Shown in pieces: positions 46,641 through 58,037 of a stretch of 64,000 nucleotides of DNA. How positions within the stretch are numbered: position 1 is the stretch's first letter; every line of letters starts with the position of its first letter. The translations under genes and the position numbers were made by a program. Below the pieces are notes generated by a model, which did no database searches, was not told the origin of the DNA, and saw nothing but the letters and a program-made list of their open reading frames with translations. This DNA is from Hydractinia symbiolongicarpus (lineage: Eukaryota; Cnidaria; Hydrozoa; Anthoathecata; Hydractiniidae), in the NCBI RefSeq assembly GCF_029227915.1, contig NC_079878.1, forward strand, positions 24,391,501 through 24,455,500, written 5' to 3'.

Positions 46641-47600
46641 ACTATTTTATAATCTAATTATTTATCATCAAATATAATCCTAAATGTTTACAAAAGAAGG
46701 TAGATGAGGTTATTGTATACCAGGCTAATATAGTTACGGTTTATTAACATATTTCTTGATATCTTAAAAACACTCCCTGAAGATAAGATGCCTTAACCTT
46801 ATTGACATAGGAAGGGATTAAAGTACCAGCAGACACTTTGAATGGGCACAACCTTTGTTCGACATGTAATTAAATGCTGAAATTTTGTTATTTTTTCAGA
46901 ATTTTATTAGTGCCTGTAATGAAAAATAATTTTTGGTGGGGGGTGGGCATTTCTAAAACAGGGCTAATTTTTGTAAATTTTAAAAATTGCTGATCTAATG
47001 CAACGATAAGTTTGCTTTTTTAGAAAAAAAATTTATTTTATTTTAACCCCAATAATTAATATTATGTCCTATACGTTACATGTAGATATTTTGCAATTGT
47101 AGATGTCAGATCAGAGTAATCAATTGATATTGCGTGATTTTTTTGTGCATCAGAGGATAGACAACAACTTCAAAAAAGAATTCATTCCCTTTTGTCCACT
47201 TATGCCAGATGTTCACAAAAATACACCTCATTTAAAAAGGGATGGTTTATGATTCGCAGTACCTTGTGAATCCTGCATTGGAAAATATATAGCACCTCAC
47301 AAAAGGAAATCATCCCTATTTACAGAATATTGCAAAATTTTATGTCTGAATATAAGTATTGTTCTATAAAGCAGAGTCCTTCAGGCCCACAAATCTTAAC
47401 TACATTTTCAATACATTACACTAGAAGCATAAAGAAAATGGTCTCTGATTTCGACATTCTGCTGAAATACACTTAACTTTTTTAGGAAACTAGCTACAAG
47501 AAATATTGAACTTAAAAACAAGATATCTCAACAATAATAAATCTTTTCATTAGATTAACAAATTGCAGCATTTATAACAACCATAATAAAGTTAGTTACA
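46641..47600. other. ODAD2 5' flank
   Basis: The promoter and 5' UTR of ODAD2 should lie here, on the minus strand. No TATA-type element can be assigned. No coding sequence is supported. Confidence 0.4.
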
Positions 47601-49110
47601 AACGCTAAAACTTGTACACTGTAAAGTTCCGTGTGTAAATAGAGCCTTAACAAATATTATATCTGGGATAGCAAGACCATATAAGAGAACATTTCATCTC
47701 ACATTTATACATGGTGTCAGAAGTGGGAGCAGCTCCCATAGAAAAATATACAGCTACATATATACAAACTACTCTCAGCTACAGACAAACGTATCATCCT
47801 ACACTAGTAAACCCAGCACATCACCTTTGTAAGTGAATAACAGCATACATTCACTCCCATAATCTCAAACAAACTCTTGTTGTTATTGTCTCAAACAAAA
47901 CAAAATTCCAGTCAATACTGTAATTATTTTACACAACTCTTCTTGAATAGTAAACATATTTGATACACAAAGAAAACAATCAAGATTAAATAACACTCAT
48001 TTGGGGAACTTTTGCTCGTTGTACAAAACTTTACAACTTCCGCGGATAAACCGCCATTTTCACCACAACTAAAAACGTCAACAACTCTGCTTTCTGCGCC
48101 AAAAACATTACAGAGATAATGACAAAGCAATAACAACTTCAACAATAACTAACAACCCTCATAACACAATTCGCTATGCCATAGCAAAAAAATAGCACGC
48201 AGAATCGAAGTTTAAAACCGGTTTGACCCATCATTGAAGCCGACAGGTCCAACAATAGCTGGAGCATCTTTAAGGATTAATGGAACAAATACAAGCAAAT
48301 GGCCTGCCTCATTGATCCAGCAGCCATCATATGAAACAAATTGAGATTAACATTATCTTTAATAGTCAATAGGGATATTATTCAATTCATCACACCTGAA
48401 GTTCTAAACACAGCATCAGAAGCCAACCTACTAAAATATATCAAATTTGTTGCAGTAAAAGCCATAAACATAGAGGTGTATAGACAACAATATTTTAATG
48501 TCAGAAAGAACGATTGCAAGACTGTAACCTGCTTTATTTCGCGTCTAAAAGACCAGGCAATGCTCTGTAACTTTAAAAGTACAGGAAACTGTAACACACC
48601 TGACTGCTCACCATCATGACAGCTGATATAATTCGTTCCCAATAGATTGCTGGCATTGGAAATCCAACACAACAGACCAAGGTACTGACTGAAGTTGCGG
48701 TAGAGGTTACCCGTTGCGGTAAGCCACTATATCAGGGCGGTAAGCCACTACATCAGGGCAGTAAGCCACTACATCAGGGCATTGTTCTTCATGGCAGAAG
48801 GTGTGTCACAAATGTAAGAAACCAAACTTTTTTTCATCCGTCTGGCATAGCTCCTCTGTATCCACAATTTCTGAAGATCCAGTCCAACCTCCATCTATCA
48901 TTAATCACTATGAACCCCATCTGACTATATGGCGTCCAACACTGTTACTTGAATGACAGTCATTAAACAGAACACTCACCCGACCTGTTCCCCAAAAATG
49001 ATCGTTGACATAGACATAAACAATCAAGCTTACCACAAAATAAGCAAAAATGGCATACATTTACCAGCTTAAATTGCCAAAACTGTAACCGCATAGCCCC
49101 TTCCCAACCA
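47600..49110 (+). mobile_element. Ty3/gypsy-type LTR retrotransposon relic, 5' part (element 1)
   Basis: A likely primer-binding site, TGGTGTCAGAAGTGGGA, is at 47712-47728, directly after a plausible LTR end (...TATACA). A TATA-like 'TATAAGAG' is near 47680. A decayed gag follows from about 48240. The best open part is 48341-48619, with the gag-like segments 'VYRQQYFNVRK' and 'FISRLKDQAMLCNF'. Stops and shifts interrupt it. After 48620 there is residual coding-like sequence with a 7-aa tandem repeat. Protease, reverse transcriptase and RNase H are not seen; an integrase piece that fits this element reappears at 52495-52740. Confidence 0.65.
48715..48779 (+). repeat. 21-bp tandem repeat x3 inside gag relic
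   Basis: Three copies of a 21-bp unit (GCGGTAAGCCACTATATCAG plus one base) with two or three differences. Read in the gag-side frame it gives a heptad of the form GKPLxQG, so the repeat is in frame and could have been translated when the element was intact. Confidence 0.8.
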
Positions 49111-49127
49111 GAAGTACCACTGCTCTT

Positions 49128-50460
49128 GATAAAGGAAATTATGCATGTGGAGTGGTTATTGATCTCCAGAAGGCTTTTGATACTGTTGATCATGAAATTC
49201 TGCTTACAAAGCTTCATCATTATAGAATTCGAGGTAATGCTCTCTCTTTATTTAGGTCCTACTTAATAGGTCGTCAACAATTTGTGTCTTTAAATGGAGC
49301 TAGGTCAGCAAATAATCTTACCAGACATGGTGTCCCTCATGGCTCTGTTTTAGGACCACTTTTATTTTTAATTTATATAAACGACTTGAATTGTGCAATT
49401 AACTATTCTATGGTACACCACTTTGCTGATGATACAAACCTCCTGCATTTCAGTGACTCTTTGAAACAACTAGCCAAACAAATGAATTTAGACCTCAAGC
49501 TTCTCTGCCATTGGCTGAATGCTAATAAGATTTCTCTTAATGCTAGCAAGACAGAATACATTATATTTAAACATGCACATAAACCTCTTAATTATGATTT
49601 TAGGCATCATTTTAGGCATTTTTCTCATCAATGGTAAAAGGCTTATGCCTAGTGATTCTATTAAATATCTTGGTGTTCTATTAGATTCTGATTTAAGCTG
49701 GAAGACTCAGATCAATAATACTGTTGCCAAGCTCAAGAGGGCTAATAGAGCTTTAGCTAAACTTTGTCATTTTGTGCCTCAAAATGTCCTTATCCTAGTC
49801 TACTATGCCATTTTTCATTCCCTTCGCAATATTGTAATCAAATTTGGGGTCAACCAAATAGTCTTGATGTTAATCGTATTGCTGTTTTACAAAATTTTGC
49901 TATCAGACTAATGACTTTTGAATCTCGAAGAGCATCATCTAGTATCATCTATGGCAACCTGGAAATCCTCAAATTCAATGATATTGTCCAGTGTCAGAAC
50001 ATTCTGTTTTTGCATAAGCTCTTTCATGATAAAATGCCTGCTACTATCCAGAATACTTTTGCGGTTGACTTCAATCATGCCCAGAGCACTCGTGCAGAAA
50101 AGGCTGGCTTGATCAATCTTCCTACTGTCAATACCGTTTGTTTTGGTAAAAATTCTATTAGATTTAACACCATTAAATCCTGGAATAAGATACAGACATC
50201 AATGACTAAAAAATTTGTTTCCATAGATTACTTTGGTCTGAAAAGTGATCTAAAGAAGTATTTTATTGCCTCTTATTAATTTGTAACAAATTTTCCCTTT
50301 GTTCTCACACGGTTCATTTATCTGGTGATTATATATGTTCGTGCCGTCTTGTGTGTCCTGTGCCGTCTATTGTACTCGTCCAAGGGTAGCCTTATCCTCG
50401 TCTTAGCTTCTGCTATTAGGTAAGGTCTCCCTTCAAAAATAGTTTGTTTGTTTTTTCTAG
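49128..50460 (+). mobile_element. 5'-truncated non-LTR (Jockey/CR1-like) LINE, reverse transcriptase relic
   Basis: The open frame 49128-49637 has VVIDLQKAFDTVDHEIL, GVPHGSVLGPLLFLIYINDL and the catalytic FADD box (HFADDTNLL). A frame change near 49590 leads to 49620-49820 (KYLGVLLDSDLSWKTQI), and another near 49820 leads to 49825-50279, the C-terminal thumb and tail ending at TAA 50279. The endonuclease domain and first RT motifs are absent, as expected of 5' truncation. About 180 bp of 3' UTR follows. With two frameshifts it is dead. Confidence 0.8.
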
Positions 50461-50469
50461 ATATAATAT

Positions 50470-52400
50470 GTTTGCAATGTTAGAATCTAAAGATATATAT
50501 ATACAATGATAAGTAGGATGAACCAAACGTATAAAACATAATAATGGAAACAGTACATAATAGTGTAAACAGTACATAATAGTTCTCTATCTCCCCCCAG
50601 TCATCGTGGCAACAGAGATGACGAAAGTTTAGAGATCGGGGAATGTCATATCAATTTGTAGTCCTTCAACTTGCATGGCTGTCGTCGAGCCCTGGTGGAT
50701 CTACGAGGCGGCAGAAGGCCCAAAGGGGCCGGGCACGGCTCCACTGGTGGTTCGGAATCCAATGGGATGTTTGGTGATGTCGGCTCCTGGTGGACCGATC
50801 GCGCGGTCGGCGGATCATCTGAGGGTAGGGGACCCGTTGAGGGCATGGGCGTATCGGATGATGTAGGCTGCAAACAGGTGTGACCAGTTGTAGCCGGAAT
50901 TTGCTGTGGTACATTCTGTGTGTCCAAAATAGAGACTGGTGGTGTTGGCTGACGAACAGGGACATACTTCCAAAGAAACTTGCGATTATGAAGCGCTACT
51001 CTGCCGGAACCATCTGTACGTACGACATACTGGTCATATTGCTTGACTTCTACCACGGAACCGGTCTTGTCCCATTTCCGGGGATTAGGACAGAATTGGT
51101 TTTGGATCCTGACGCGATCACCTACCAGAAGCGGGGGGGGAGTCGTCGTGTATGTTCAGACAACCTCTCCACAACTTTCATGTGGCGGTTTTGGAGGGCC
51201 CCTTCCCTGTCCCGCAGGGTGCTCTGCCAGGTTGGGTGCGGTTTATATTTGCCGGGAAGGATCGGTATAAAATCCTCGATTGGTCTACCAAACAAACACA
51301 TGGCTGTGGACATCGTGGTATCCTGGTTTGGCGTATTGCAATGCTGTAGTACTGCTCGTTGGAGGGCATCAGTATCAAGTTCACCATTGGGCCCAGTGTT
51401 GTCTGTAATCATGCGTTTGACTGTCTTCACACCGACTTCTGTACGGCAATTACTATGCGGGAATGCCACGGAAGACAGACGATGGCTCACTCCCCAATTA
51501 TTCAGGAAGGATTTGGTGGATGCAGCAGTAAATTCTGGGCCCCCATCCGAAGGCAATTCGTCTGGGATACCATAGGTGACGAACGTGGGTCGTAGGATGT
51601 TAATAAGGCTTTGCGCTCCGCCGGAAGATTCTTCCACGATAGGCCAATTGGAATACCTATTGACGCAGACGAGATAGTAGTGGCCCTTGTAGTGGAAAAA
51701 GTCAGCGCAGATGTACTGAAACGGGTATTCCAGGTAATTAAGCGGTGAAGGGGGTGCGTCAGGTTGAGAAGGTGCCATGCGGTTGCAGTGGCTGCAATTG
51801 CTCCTCTGCTAAATGATGGCTGTGATCATACCGGGCCAGAAGACCGAAGACACTGCTCTACCTGTCATGGCATGACTCCGTGATGAGCGGCATGGAGCGC
51901 AGCAAGGATGTCTTTGCGAAGCTGTGGTGGTATAATTATCCTGTCCTTATATACTGCAACACCATCAACTGTTGATAGGTTCTCTCTGAACTGGTGGTAT
52001 GGTTGGAGGTCCAGAGGGAGATCTTGACGATAAGGTGGCATGCCTGATTCAATTATCTCCACCAGTTTTTTCATATTGGTGTCGCTGGCAGTCGCCAGGC
52101 GGACTCTGTCCCATGATACTGACTGCAGAGAGTTTATAGTGGATATAGCAGCGAATCGGATACCCTCTTCTACAGCAGCATTGGTGTCGATAGTGCGTAC
52201 CGTAGGATGGGCCTCGTCGTATATCATGCGATGCAGAGGTGGTGTTACGAAGGGGATCAATGCCGATATCGACTGATCATCAGAGATGTGAGCAACGTCA
52301 TCCGGTAGGTGCATCTTATCTGGAGTTTGACTACCGGTGGGATAGCGGGAGACTGTGTCTGGAGCACGATTCTTAATGCCAGGGATGTGGTGCATAGTGA
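50470..52400 (-). mobile_element. Ty3/gypsy-type retrotransposon relic, pol 3' half (element 2)
   Basis: On the minus strand, 52395-51865 is the RNase H end and integrase N-terminal region, with an H-x-H zinc half ending AAHHG. A stop and a shift near 51860-51800 precede the CSHCN zinc half. 51778-51122 is the integrase core with D (ICADFF), D (SDGGPEF) and E (RTEVGVK). An 8-C run at 51138-51131 breaks the frame. 51056-50646 is the pol C-terminus, with a Pro/Ser-rich linker and an Arg-rich end. A purine tract (complement of about 50591-50600) suggests a polypurine tract. A short duplication of 'AAACAGTACATAATAGT' (50546-50583) is probably LTR. The 5' half is missing. Confidence 0.8.
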
Positions 52401-52404
52401 AACG

Positions 52405-52490
52405 TATTTTCTCTTTATATTAAAATTTATTTAATTATTTGAACTGTACAGCTATTTTTGATTAATAAAATTATCTTATCTTATCTTATG
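52405..52490 (+). mobile_element. Probable 3' tail of the LINE with (CTTAT)n
   Basis: An AT-rich segment ends in 'AATAAAATTATCTTATCTTA', a short tandem tail of the kind found at 3' ends of CR1/Jockey-like LINEs. It follows the gypsy element 2 directly, so it can be read as the other side of the LINE interrupted by that element. Confidence 0.5.
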
Positions 52491-52494
52491 CATA

Positions 52495-52740
52495 GGCAGA
52501 AACCCACTTTCTGGAAATGGTTGGACACAACTTCTTAATATATGCAGACTGTTTTTTCTGGATGGACCAAGGTTGCTGATGCTATCAAAGCCAACACTTT
52601 GTTTGATTTGCAACACCCCGAGGACTTATTTTAAAACATTTGGTGTACCAGAAAAGATATCCTCAGACGAAGCCCCACCCAACTTCAACAACTTACCACG
52701 TTCTTGAAAAATTGGGACTGTCCCTGTTACCATAGCCCCT
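52495..52740 (+). mobile_element. Gypsy integrase fragment (probably element 1 continued)
   Basis: In shifting frames it reads 'GHNFLIYADCF', 'KVADAIKANTLFDLQ', 'YFKTFGVPEKISSDEAPP' and 'FLKNWD'. These are the integrase core with the second catalytic Asp in SSDE. Frames break at least twice in 220 bp. Orientation matches the gag relic at 48.3 kb. Confidence 0.65.
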
Positions 52741-53016
52741 GGTTAACCCAAGCCATGTGAGAGAATTTGGGAGATGGCACACCTTGTGGGCCGTTGCATG
52801 TTGCCAGGAGTTGTCTGGTAGAGCGTGGGCCCTAATTGGGTCTGCGTAGCTCAAAATGAGCATAAATACTGTACAAATATCGAGGCTCACAAATATCGAG
52901 GGATATATACCCTGTCTATTATTTCCAGGAGGGGTCATGGCTTAGATGGAGAGTCCTAGAGTATGTGCCATCTCCCCAATTTCCCTCACATGGCTTGGGT
53001 TAAGCTGGGCTATGGT
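52721..53016. repeat. Inverted repeat with ~55-bp arms around ~190 bp
   Basis: The arm 52725-52778 ('GTTACCATAGCCCCTGG'...'GAGATGGCAC') is matched by the reverse complement of 52963-53016 with only a few differences. The right arm is the body of the SINE that begins at 53113, so the left arm may be a second SINE fragment in opposite orientation. Confidence 0.8.
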
Positions 53017-53113
53017 AACATTCACTTGTCCGTGTTGAATCGGCGTCAAGAGAAATTGAACCCTGGTCTCCCGCACAGCGTACGAGAGCTATAACCACTA
53101 ATCTACGGCACCA
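52960..53113 (-). mobile_element. tRNA-derived SINE (family C)
   Basis: On the minus strand from 53113, a tRNA-like head holds an A-box-like 'TAGATTAGTGGTTATAGC' (complement of about 53088-53105) and a B-box-like GGTTCAATTTC (complement of 53052-53062) at normal spacing. A non-tRNA body then runs into the inverted repeat. Confidence 0.6.
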
Positions 53114-55530
53114 CACAATCTACGGCGATCACATGTGCTTTCAAACGAAGAAAAGGAGTTATAATATTTAAGTATTGGTGTATATTCTAGTCATCAGAGC
53201 TGAAACTTCATGTTGCACATTGATTTTAGCTAGCTGGACAATAGACATAATGTATAATTTACCCTACCTTATTGCACAAATTTTGGTTAGAAAAATAATG
53301 ACATTTCCCACACGTTTTTTGAATGTGTTTGCTAGAAAAAACAAGAAACTGTGGTGTAAGTTTCCCTTCTAGGTCATGTGTGGTTAGTAACCAGCTATAT
53401 TATCTGGTTGTTGGAGGAGAAAGATTGTTTTACAAATTTTTTACAAATGTTATGCACGTTTTTAAGTAATAATGGAATAAAAAAGGCAAAAAACTACAAA
53501 AATGCAGTGGTAAAAAAAAATAATTGAACTCTGATTTGATCTCTTGCCTGTTGTTAGCAGCAGCAGTAATAAACAAATGGGTTATATAAAACCACTCTTC
53601 CCCGTTGTACACCAATTTTTATTCAAATTGCTAGTAATATAACAGTAGTAATATAACAGAGGAGAAGCGCAAATCTAAATTCAAAAATGGTAGAAAAGCG
53701 AACGAGCGAGCGCCTAGACTTCCATCCCGCGTACATCAATCTTGTCCCCAGGGTCTGAGCTGTTATTACAGACAGCAAGGCAAAATACCCTGGGAACGAG
53801 GTTGCGCGCACATGTCATTTCTTCAAAAAATTATCTTCTACAAAACGTTAGGTTGTTTCTTAAAGGCCTTTCCTATGACAGTGTCTGTATCATTCTACTT
53901 TACTATAATGTACAAAAAAATTATCTTGGTTTATAATATTTTTAAAGCCGTGCGACGCACACATCACAATATACTTGTTTATTTCAAGGTTATTATTTAT
54001 TGGTCTTATAATTGTTTTCCGTATTTTGTTTTTGTTTAAAGCTTCCTTAATTTCCGTCGCTTTTGTGTCTATTTTGCGCTCCTTTTTGATTTGATAATCG
54101 CACTTTTTTTTAATTTTTCTGAAGATATATGTCAATTTTTTATTTGGTAATTGCGAACACAGTAGAGATAGTAGGAATATACATTTCTTTGCCATAAAGC
54201 ATGGCGTTCTGTTTTAGTTCGGAAAAAAAAGCACTAGAAAATTTTTAACCATTTTCGTATATTCTCTTTTCATCGTAAAAGTTAAAAATTATTTTTCGCA
54301 CTTTTAATTTTCACATTGAAGACAAATACGAAAAATGTGAAAAATGTAAAAAAATGCCTAAATCCAAATTCACCCTGGCACTAAAAATTATAAGAACCCA
54401 AAACCATCGTGAAGGTATCTCCCTTCTTAATGAAAAAATTAAAAAATAGGCCAGAAAGAACTTGGCCAGATCAACGCTTTTGAGGACAAATCAATGGTCA
54501 CGGTTTTAATGGAAACCATGTCTTGTAGAAAGGTTGCAAAGTTTAATACATCTAAGAAAAAAAAACTTTTAAAAAGTATGATTATCTCACTCTAGTGTTC
54601 ATTTAGGTTACTGGAATTATACTTACCATAACTTGATTGTTATAAATGCACAGATATAATCTTATTTATATTGAAATTTCTTCTTAAAAAGTTTTGAAAT
54701 ATTATAAATATTTGAGTACATATTAATGCAATGGATTACCCATTTAAATATATATACAAAATTAAGAAAAAAACTAAACTTAAAAAATGATAGCTACCGC
54801 CCATCTTCAGGAAAAACGAAACATATGAAAATCATGCAGAAGTGTCTACGGATTAGTAGGATTTAAAAGTTATTCTGCAGTACTCTCTATCGTGACTATC
54901 CTATTTTGGTGAAATACAGCCGGAGGTGTGAGAAAGCTAGAACGATAGAAGGATAGAAAACGTTAGACTCCACGTAAAATTAAGAAAGGCTAAAGTTTTT
55001 ATTTTTTTAAAAAAAAGCAATCTAAACTGCTATTCTCATTTCCCAAAAGAGTGGGCGCGTTTCTTCGTGCAAATTCAAATCTAAGAGTACTTATAAAAAA
55101 ATTATTTAAAATATTTTTAACCTAGAATTTATTGTGTTGATCCCAAAATATATGATGTGCCATTTTGTCATTAAAACTGGTGTTGTTAACCCACTCAGCT
55201 GTACAGTTTCCGCGGCAAATGAGCTACGCCTTTACATATTCTGCACTGCTCTATATGCACATGTAGGTGTCACAAAAATAAACTCTATATTGCAAAACAT
55301 TACTCATATGTCAATGCTGGTCGTTCTTGATTCGTCAGCTATGTTGGTAGACACAGTACAGGGAAATAATGAAAAAATACAAAGAACTTTGAATAATATA
55401 TCCTAAACTAGTAAAACTTCCTTTGCTGGTGTTGCATAAGTCTTCATCACAGCATTCAGGCTAAAGTAAATGAAACATGCAATTTAAAAGATGCAAAAAG
55501 AAGCCGAAAGTTACATAACAGGGATCACAA
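53114..55530. other. Gene-free stretch with one MITE
   Basis: I see no supported exon. A short hairpin element with CCCAGGG/CCCTGGG ends is at 53744-53803. The rest is AT-rich with no named features. Confidence 0.4.
53744..53803. mobile_element. Short hairpin MITE-like element, copy 2
   Basis: It is bounded by CCCAGGG and CCCTGGG inverted ends and followed by 'AACGAGGTTG', as in the copy at 17464-17538. The interiors differ, so the shared part is mainly the ends. Confidence 0.5.
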
Positions 55531-55531
55531 T

Positions 55532-55537
55532 TTTATT
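55532..55537 (-). terminator. Poly(A) signal AATAAA for three-finger gene
   Basis: The complement is AATAAA, 18 bp after the stop at 55555 on the minus strand. This supports 55838-55555 as the last exon. Confidence 0.5.
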
Positions 55538-55554
55538 TTGTAATTTTAAAAATA

Positions 55555-58037
55555 TTATATGATTAGAGACGTTTGGATATCGTTACACAATCTTACTTTG
55601 CAATCGGTAGAATTGAATTCTCTCGGTACATGGCAGCCGAAGTCACATCCATCCCAGTGTATAGACCAAACAGTACACTTCTTCGTTACGACTCTCTTTA
55701 TCTCTTCTTCTTCTTTATATGAGTACGACACGGTGAGACATTGCTCACTAGAATGCTCACACTCCACAATGGACCTTTTATGATAACAATCTTCCTCGTC
55801 GACACCTTCGCACGACCAGCATTTTAGAAGTGTGTTGACTATAACAGAACAATATTATAACTTAGTTAACAACGGCTTTAGGCCCCAATAAATCAATATT
55901 TTTATGTGACCATTGTTTTATAAAACAGAGCATTCAAACAATTAAATTGGGATAGCTCCATGTTTTGTCTATATATATCATGACGGTATAGCGTAGAATT
56001 TTAGCAGAAGTCGGTAAAAATTGGTAGGCAAAGGGAGGAAACGAAGTTTAAAATTTTTGATCACTCAGAGTCTGAATTACTCCGCAGATAGTATTTTTAA
56101 TAAAGATTGAATTATTTGAATAGAAGAGAGGAAAACAGAATGAAAAATTCACAAGATTTCACAATAGTCATCAGAAATAAGGTTTTCTATCTGCAAGTGG
56201 TTTCGATTCTATGGAAAACTTAACCCCTTATGCAATATTTATACCATTAATAATAGTGGAATAGTTATCAATGCTAAATAAAAACATGAAAAATTCGCTG
56301 CTACCCAACTTCTAAATATTATTGTGACTCATTTCGCAGGCACATTAAATCAGACACGAACACGATTAAGAAATTATGAAAATAAAGTGCAACAATAAAT
56401 GGATGATGCAATGAATCATGCAAATGGAGTCTAAAACGGGTAGTTGACAATTTCATTTTTTCTGCATTGATGTCAAATTCGAATTTACTGGGGAGGGTGA
56501 ACACTTTGTCTGTTAAAATGAAAAGTTGATGGAGGAGAACAGCAAGATCTAACGTCTAAACTACCGACTGGTACCCTTGTGGTATAGCTTTCGTTTGCGG
56601 GAGGTCCTGGGTTCAAACCCCAGCCGAGTCATGCCAGAGACTTCAAAAGTGTAAATCAATCATTTCTGCTTAGTGTTCAGCATGAGAATAGGATTGACAT
56701 TTTAGGCGTGTTTAGTTGAGCGATTGCTGTGCTTGCACGAATTTCGTAGCTCAAATAATGGAATCTTTAAGTGCAATGGGACCCCTTTCACAGGACCTAC
56801 ATTGATAACAGCACCAATAGAAACTGAGAAGGATATCCTGGGTAAACAAAACAATTTCAGTAAATGCAAACTCTTTGTCAACCATGTTACCCCTGACGAT
56901 TTGGATATTCTGCGTGAGGGGATGAAGCACGAATTATTAAAGTTTGGCATATTATCAGATTAAAAATTAACATCACGCTATCAAAAGCAAAAAAAAAAAA
57001 ATATCACGCTTTTGTAGTCTTATGGTTAAGTACGTTTTGAGTAGTAAGACTCACATTCTTCCTCGATAACCAAGAATGAATAAAATTAGATAATAATGGA
57101 GAAATTATCAGGGAAATTGAGACACCAAATATTGTTTCTTATTAATTTTCTTCATATATTGTGAATATTTTAAATTCCACTATCACTTTTTACCTGTTAC
57201 TCATTCAATGATTAACTGTGCAAATAACAAAAATTTTTATAGAGATTTCATAGTTATTATTGTCAATTTTATTGCTATCTATCAGGTGTGAAGTGTCGAA
57301 ACGTTCACAGAAAAGTTGAAATAAACTTAAATTGACAGTAAAAAGCAGTAAAAATTATACATACATATTTTTCATAAACAATTGAGTTGCAAAAACTGGA
57401 ATTTTAACCGTTAAGAAACTGATCGGGCTGTCAATTTGGAACTTTAATGAACTGAAGTTGAAAGTTACATGATGTAGCAAGCAACATGTAAGAAATATCT
57501 TTAAAGTAAAAAAAAGTAAATTGACATTAAGTAGGAGCATCAAAGTAGAAGTGAAAACACCGAAAGTTGAAATCTTTCATACGCTTACCAACTTTTAGGT
57601 AACTTCGAGGTTGAAATCAATATTTCCCTTATCAAATTAGACTGAAATTAAAAAATCGAGTTACTGCTGATGAAAAACCTTTGTAAATGCATACATTGTC
57701 GGCTCAGAAGAAAAATTTAATATCTTTGGTGTGTTATCAACATATTAGGATATTATATCTAAAATTATTTATGTTTGCATGTATCTATTTTTAAACATTG
57801 TAACACAGTATCATTCCCCAGGGTTTTTCCCTCTCTTTTTAAAACAAGGACTGGGAAAAAGGCTGTATTATTAACTCCGATTATTCACAATCATAAACAT
57901 TATCTTTCTTATCCCAAAGATTAGATAATGATAACAAATCAAAAAAATATTTTCTTTAAATAATAAACTAGCGACTTACCTCGCTGTAGAAGCGACATCA
58001 TGCACACCAAATATAACATGGAAAAGTTTAAAAACAT
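55555..58037 (-). CDS. Secreted Ly6/uPAR three-finger protein, 2 exons, 113 aa
   Basis: Exon 1 is 58037-57980 and exon 2 is 55838-55555, joined across a GTAAGT...TTATAG intron in phase 1. Exon 1 encodes a signal peptide (MFLNFSMLYLVCMMSLLQ) and exon 2 a single cysteine-rich domain of about 90 residues. It opens LLKCWSCEG and closes CKVRLCND, the typical opening and closing of the LU fold. I count ten cysteines in the domain, the full set for five disulfides. Ly6/uPAR proteins are extracellular ligands, receptor modulators or adhesion proteins. After the last Cys-Asn only eight residues follow, with no hydrophobic GPI-anchor tail, so I predict a secreted form. An alternative 3' exon adding an anchor cannot be ruled out. 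The specific function is unknown. Confidence 0.8.
56565..56850 (+). mobile_element. SINE family B, full copy with tRNA-like head
   Basis: The head has an A-box-like segment (56573-56588) and a B box GGGTTCAAACCCC (56609-56621), with the short inverted CTGGG/CCCAG of a T arm. The body (56650-56850) matches the copy at 7190-7395. It lies in the intron of the three-finger gene in antisense orientation. An open frame runs on through 56724-56963, but I do not regard it as a gene. Confidence 0.65.

Noticed and set aside
50671-51595. Long + strand open frames (up to 231 codons)
   Set aside because: They are antisense to the gypsy pol sequence on the minus strand, which has clear integrase motifs.
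55580-55620. A splice donor (AAAGTAAG) inside the three-finger exon
   Set aside because: Using it would remove the final LCND that completes the LU domain, and a poly(A) signal follows the read-through stop. The match probably reflects the CKVR codons.
56565-56640. A functional tRNA gene
   Set aside because: The T arm and B box are good, but the acceptor and anticodon stems do not pair properly and a SINE body follows directly.
56724-56963. 79-codon open frame with a plausible-looking hydrophilic protein
   Set aside because: It starts inside the SINE body, and the related copy at 7.2 kb does not keep the frame open. It is worth only a quick protein search.
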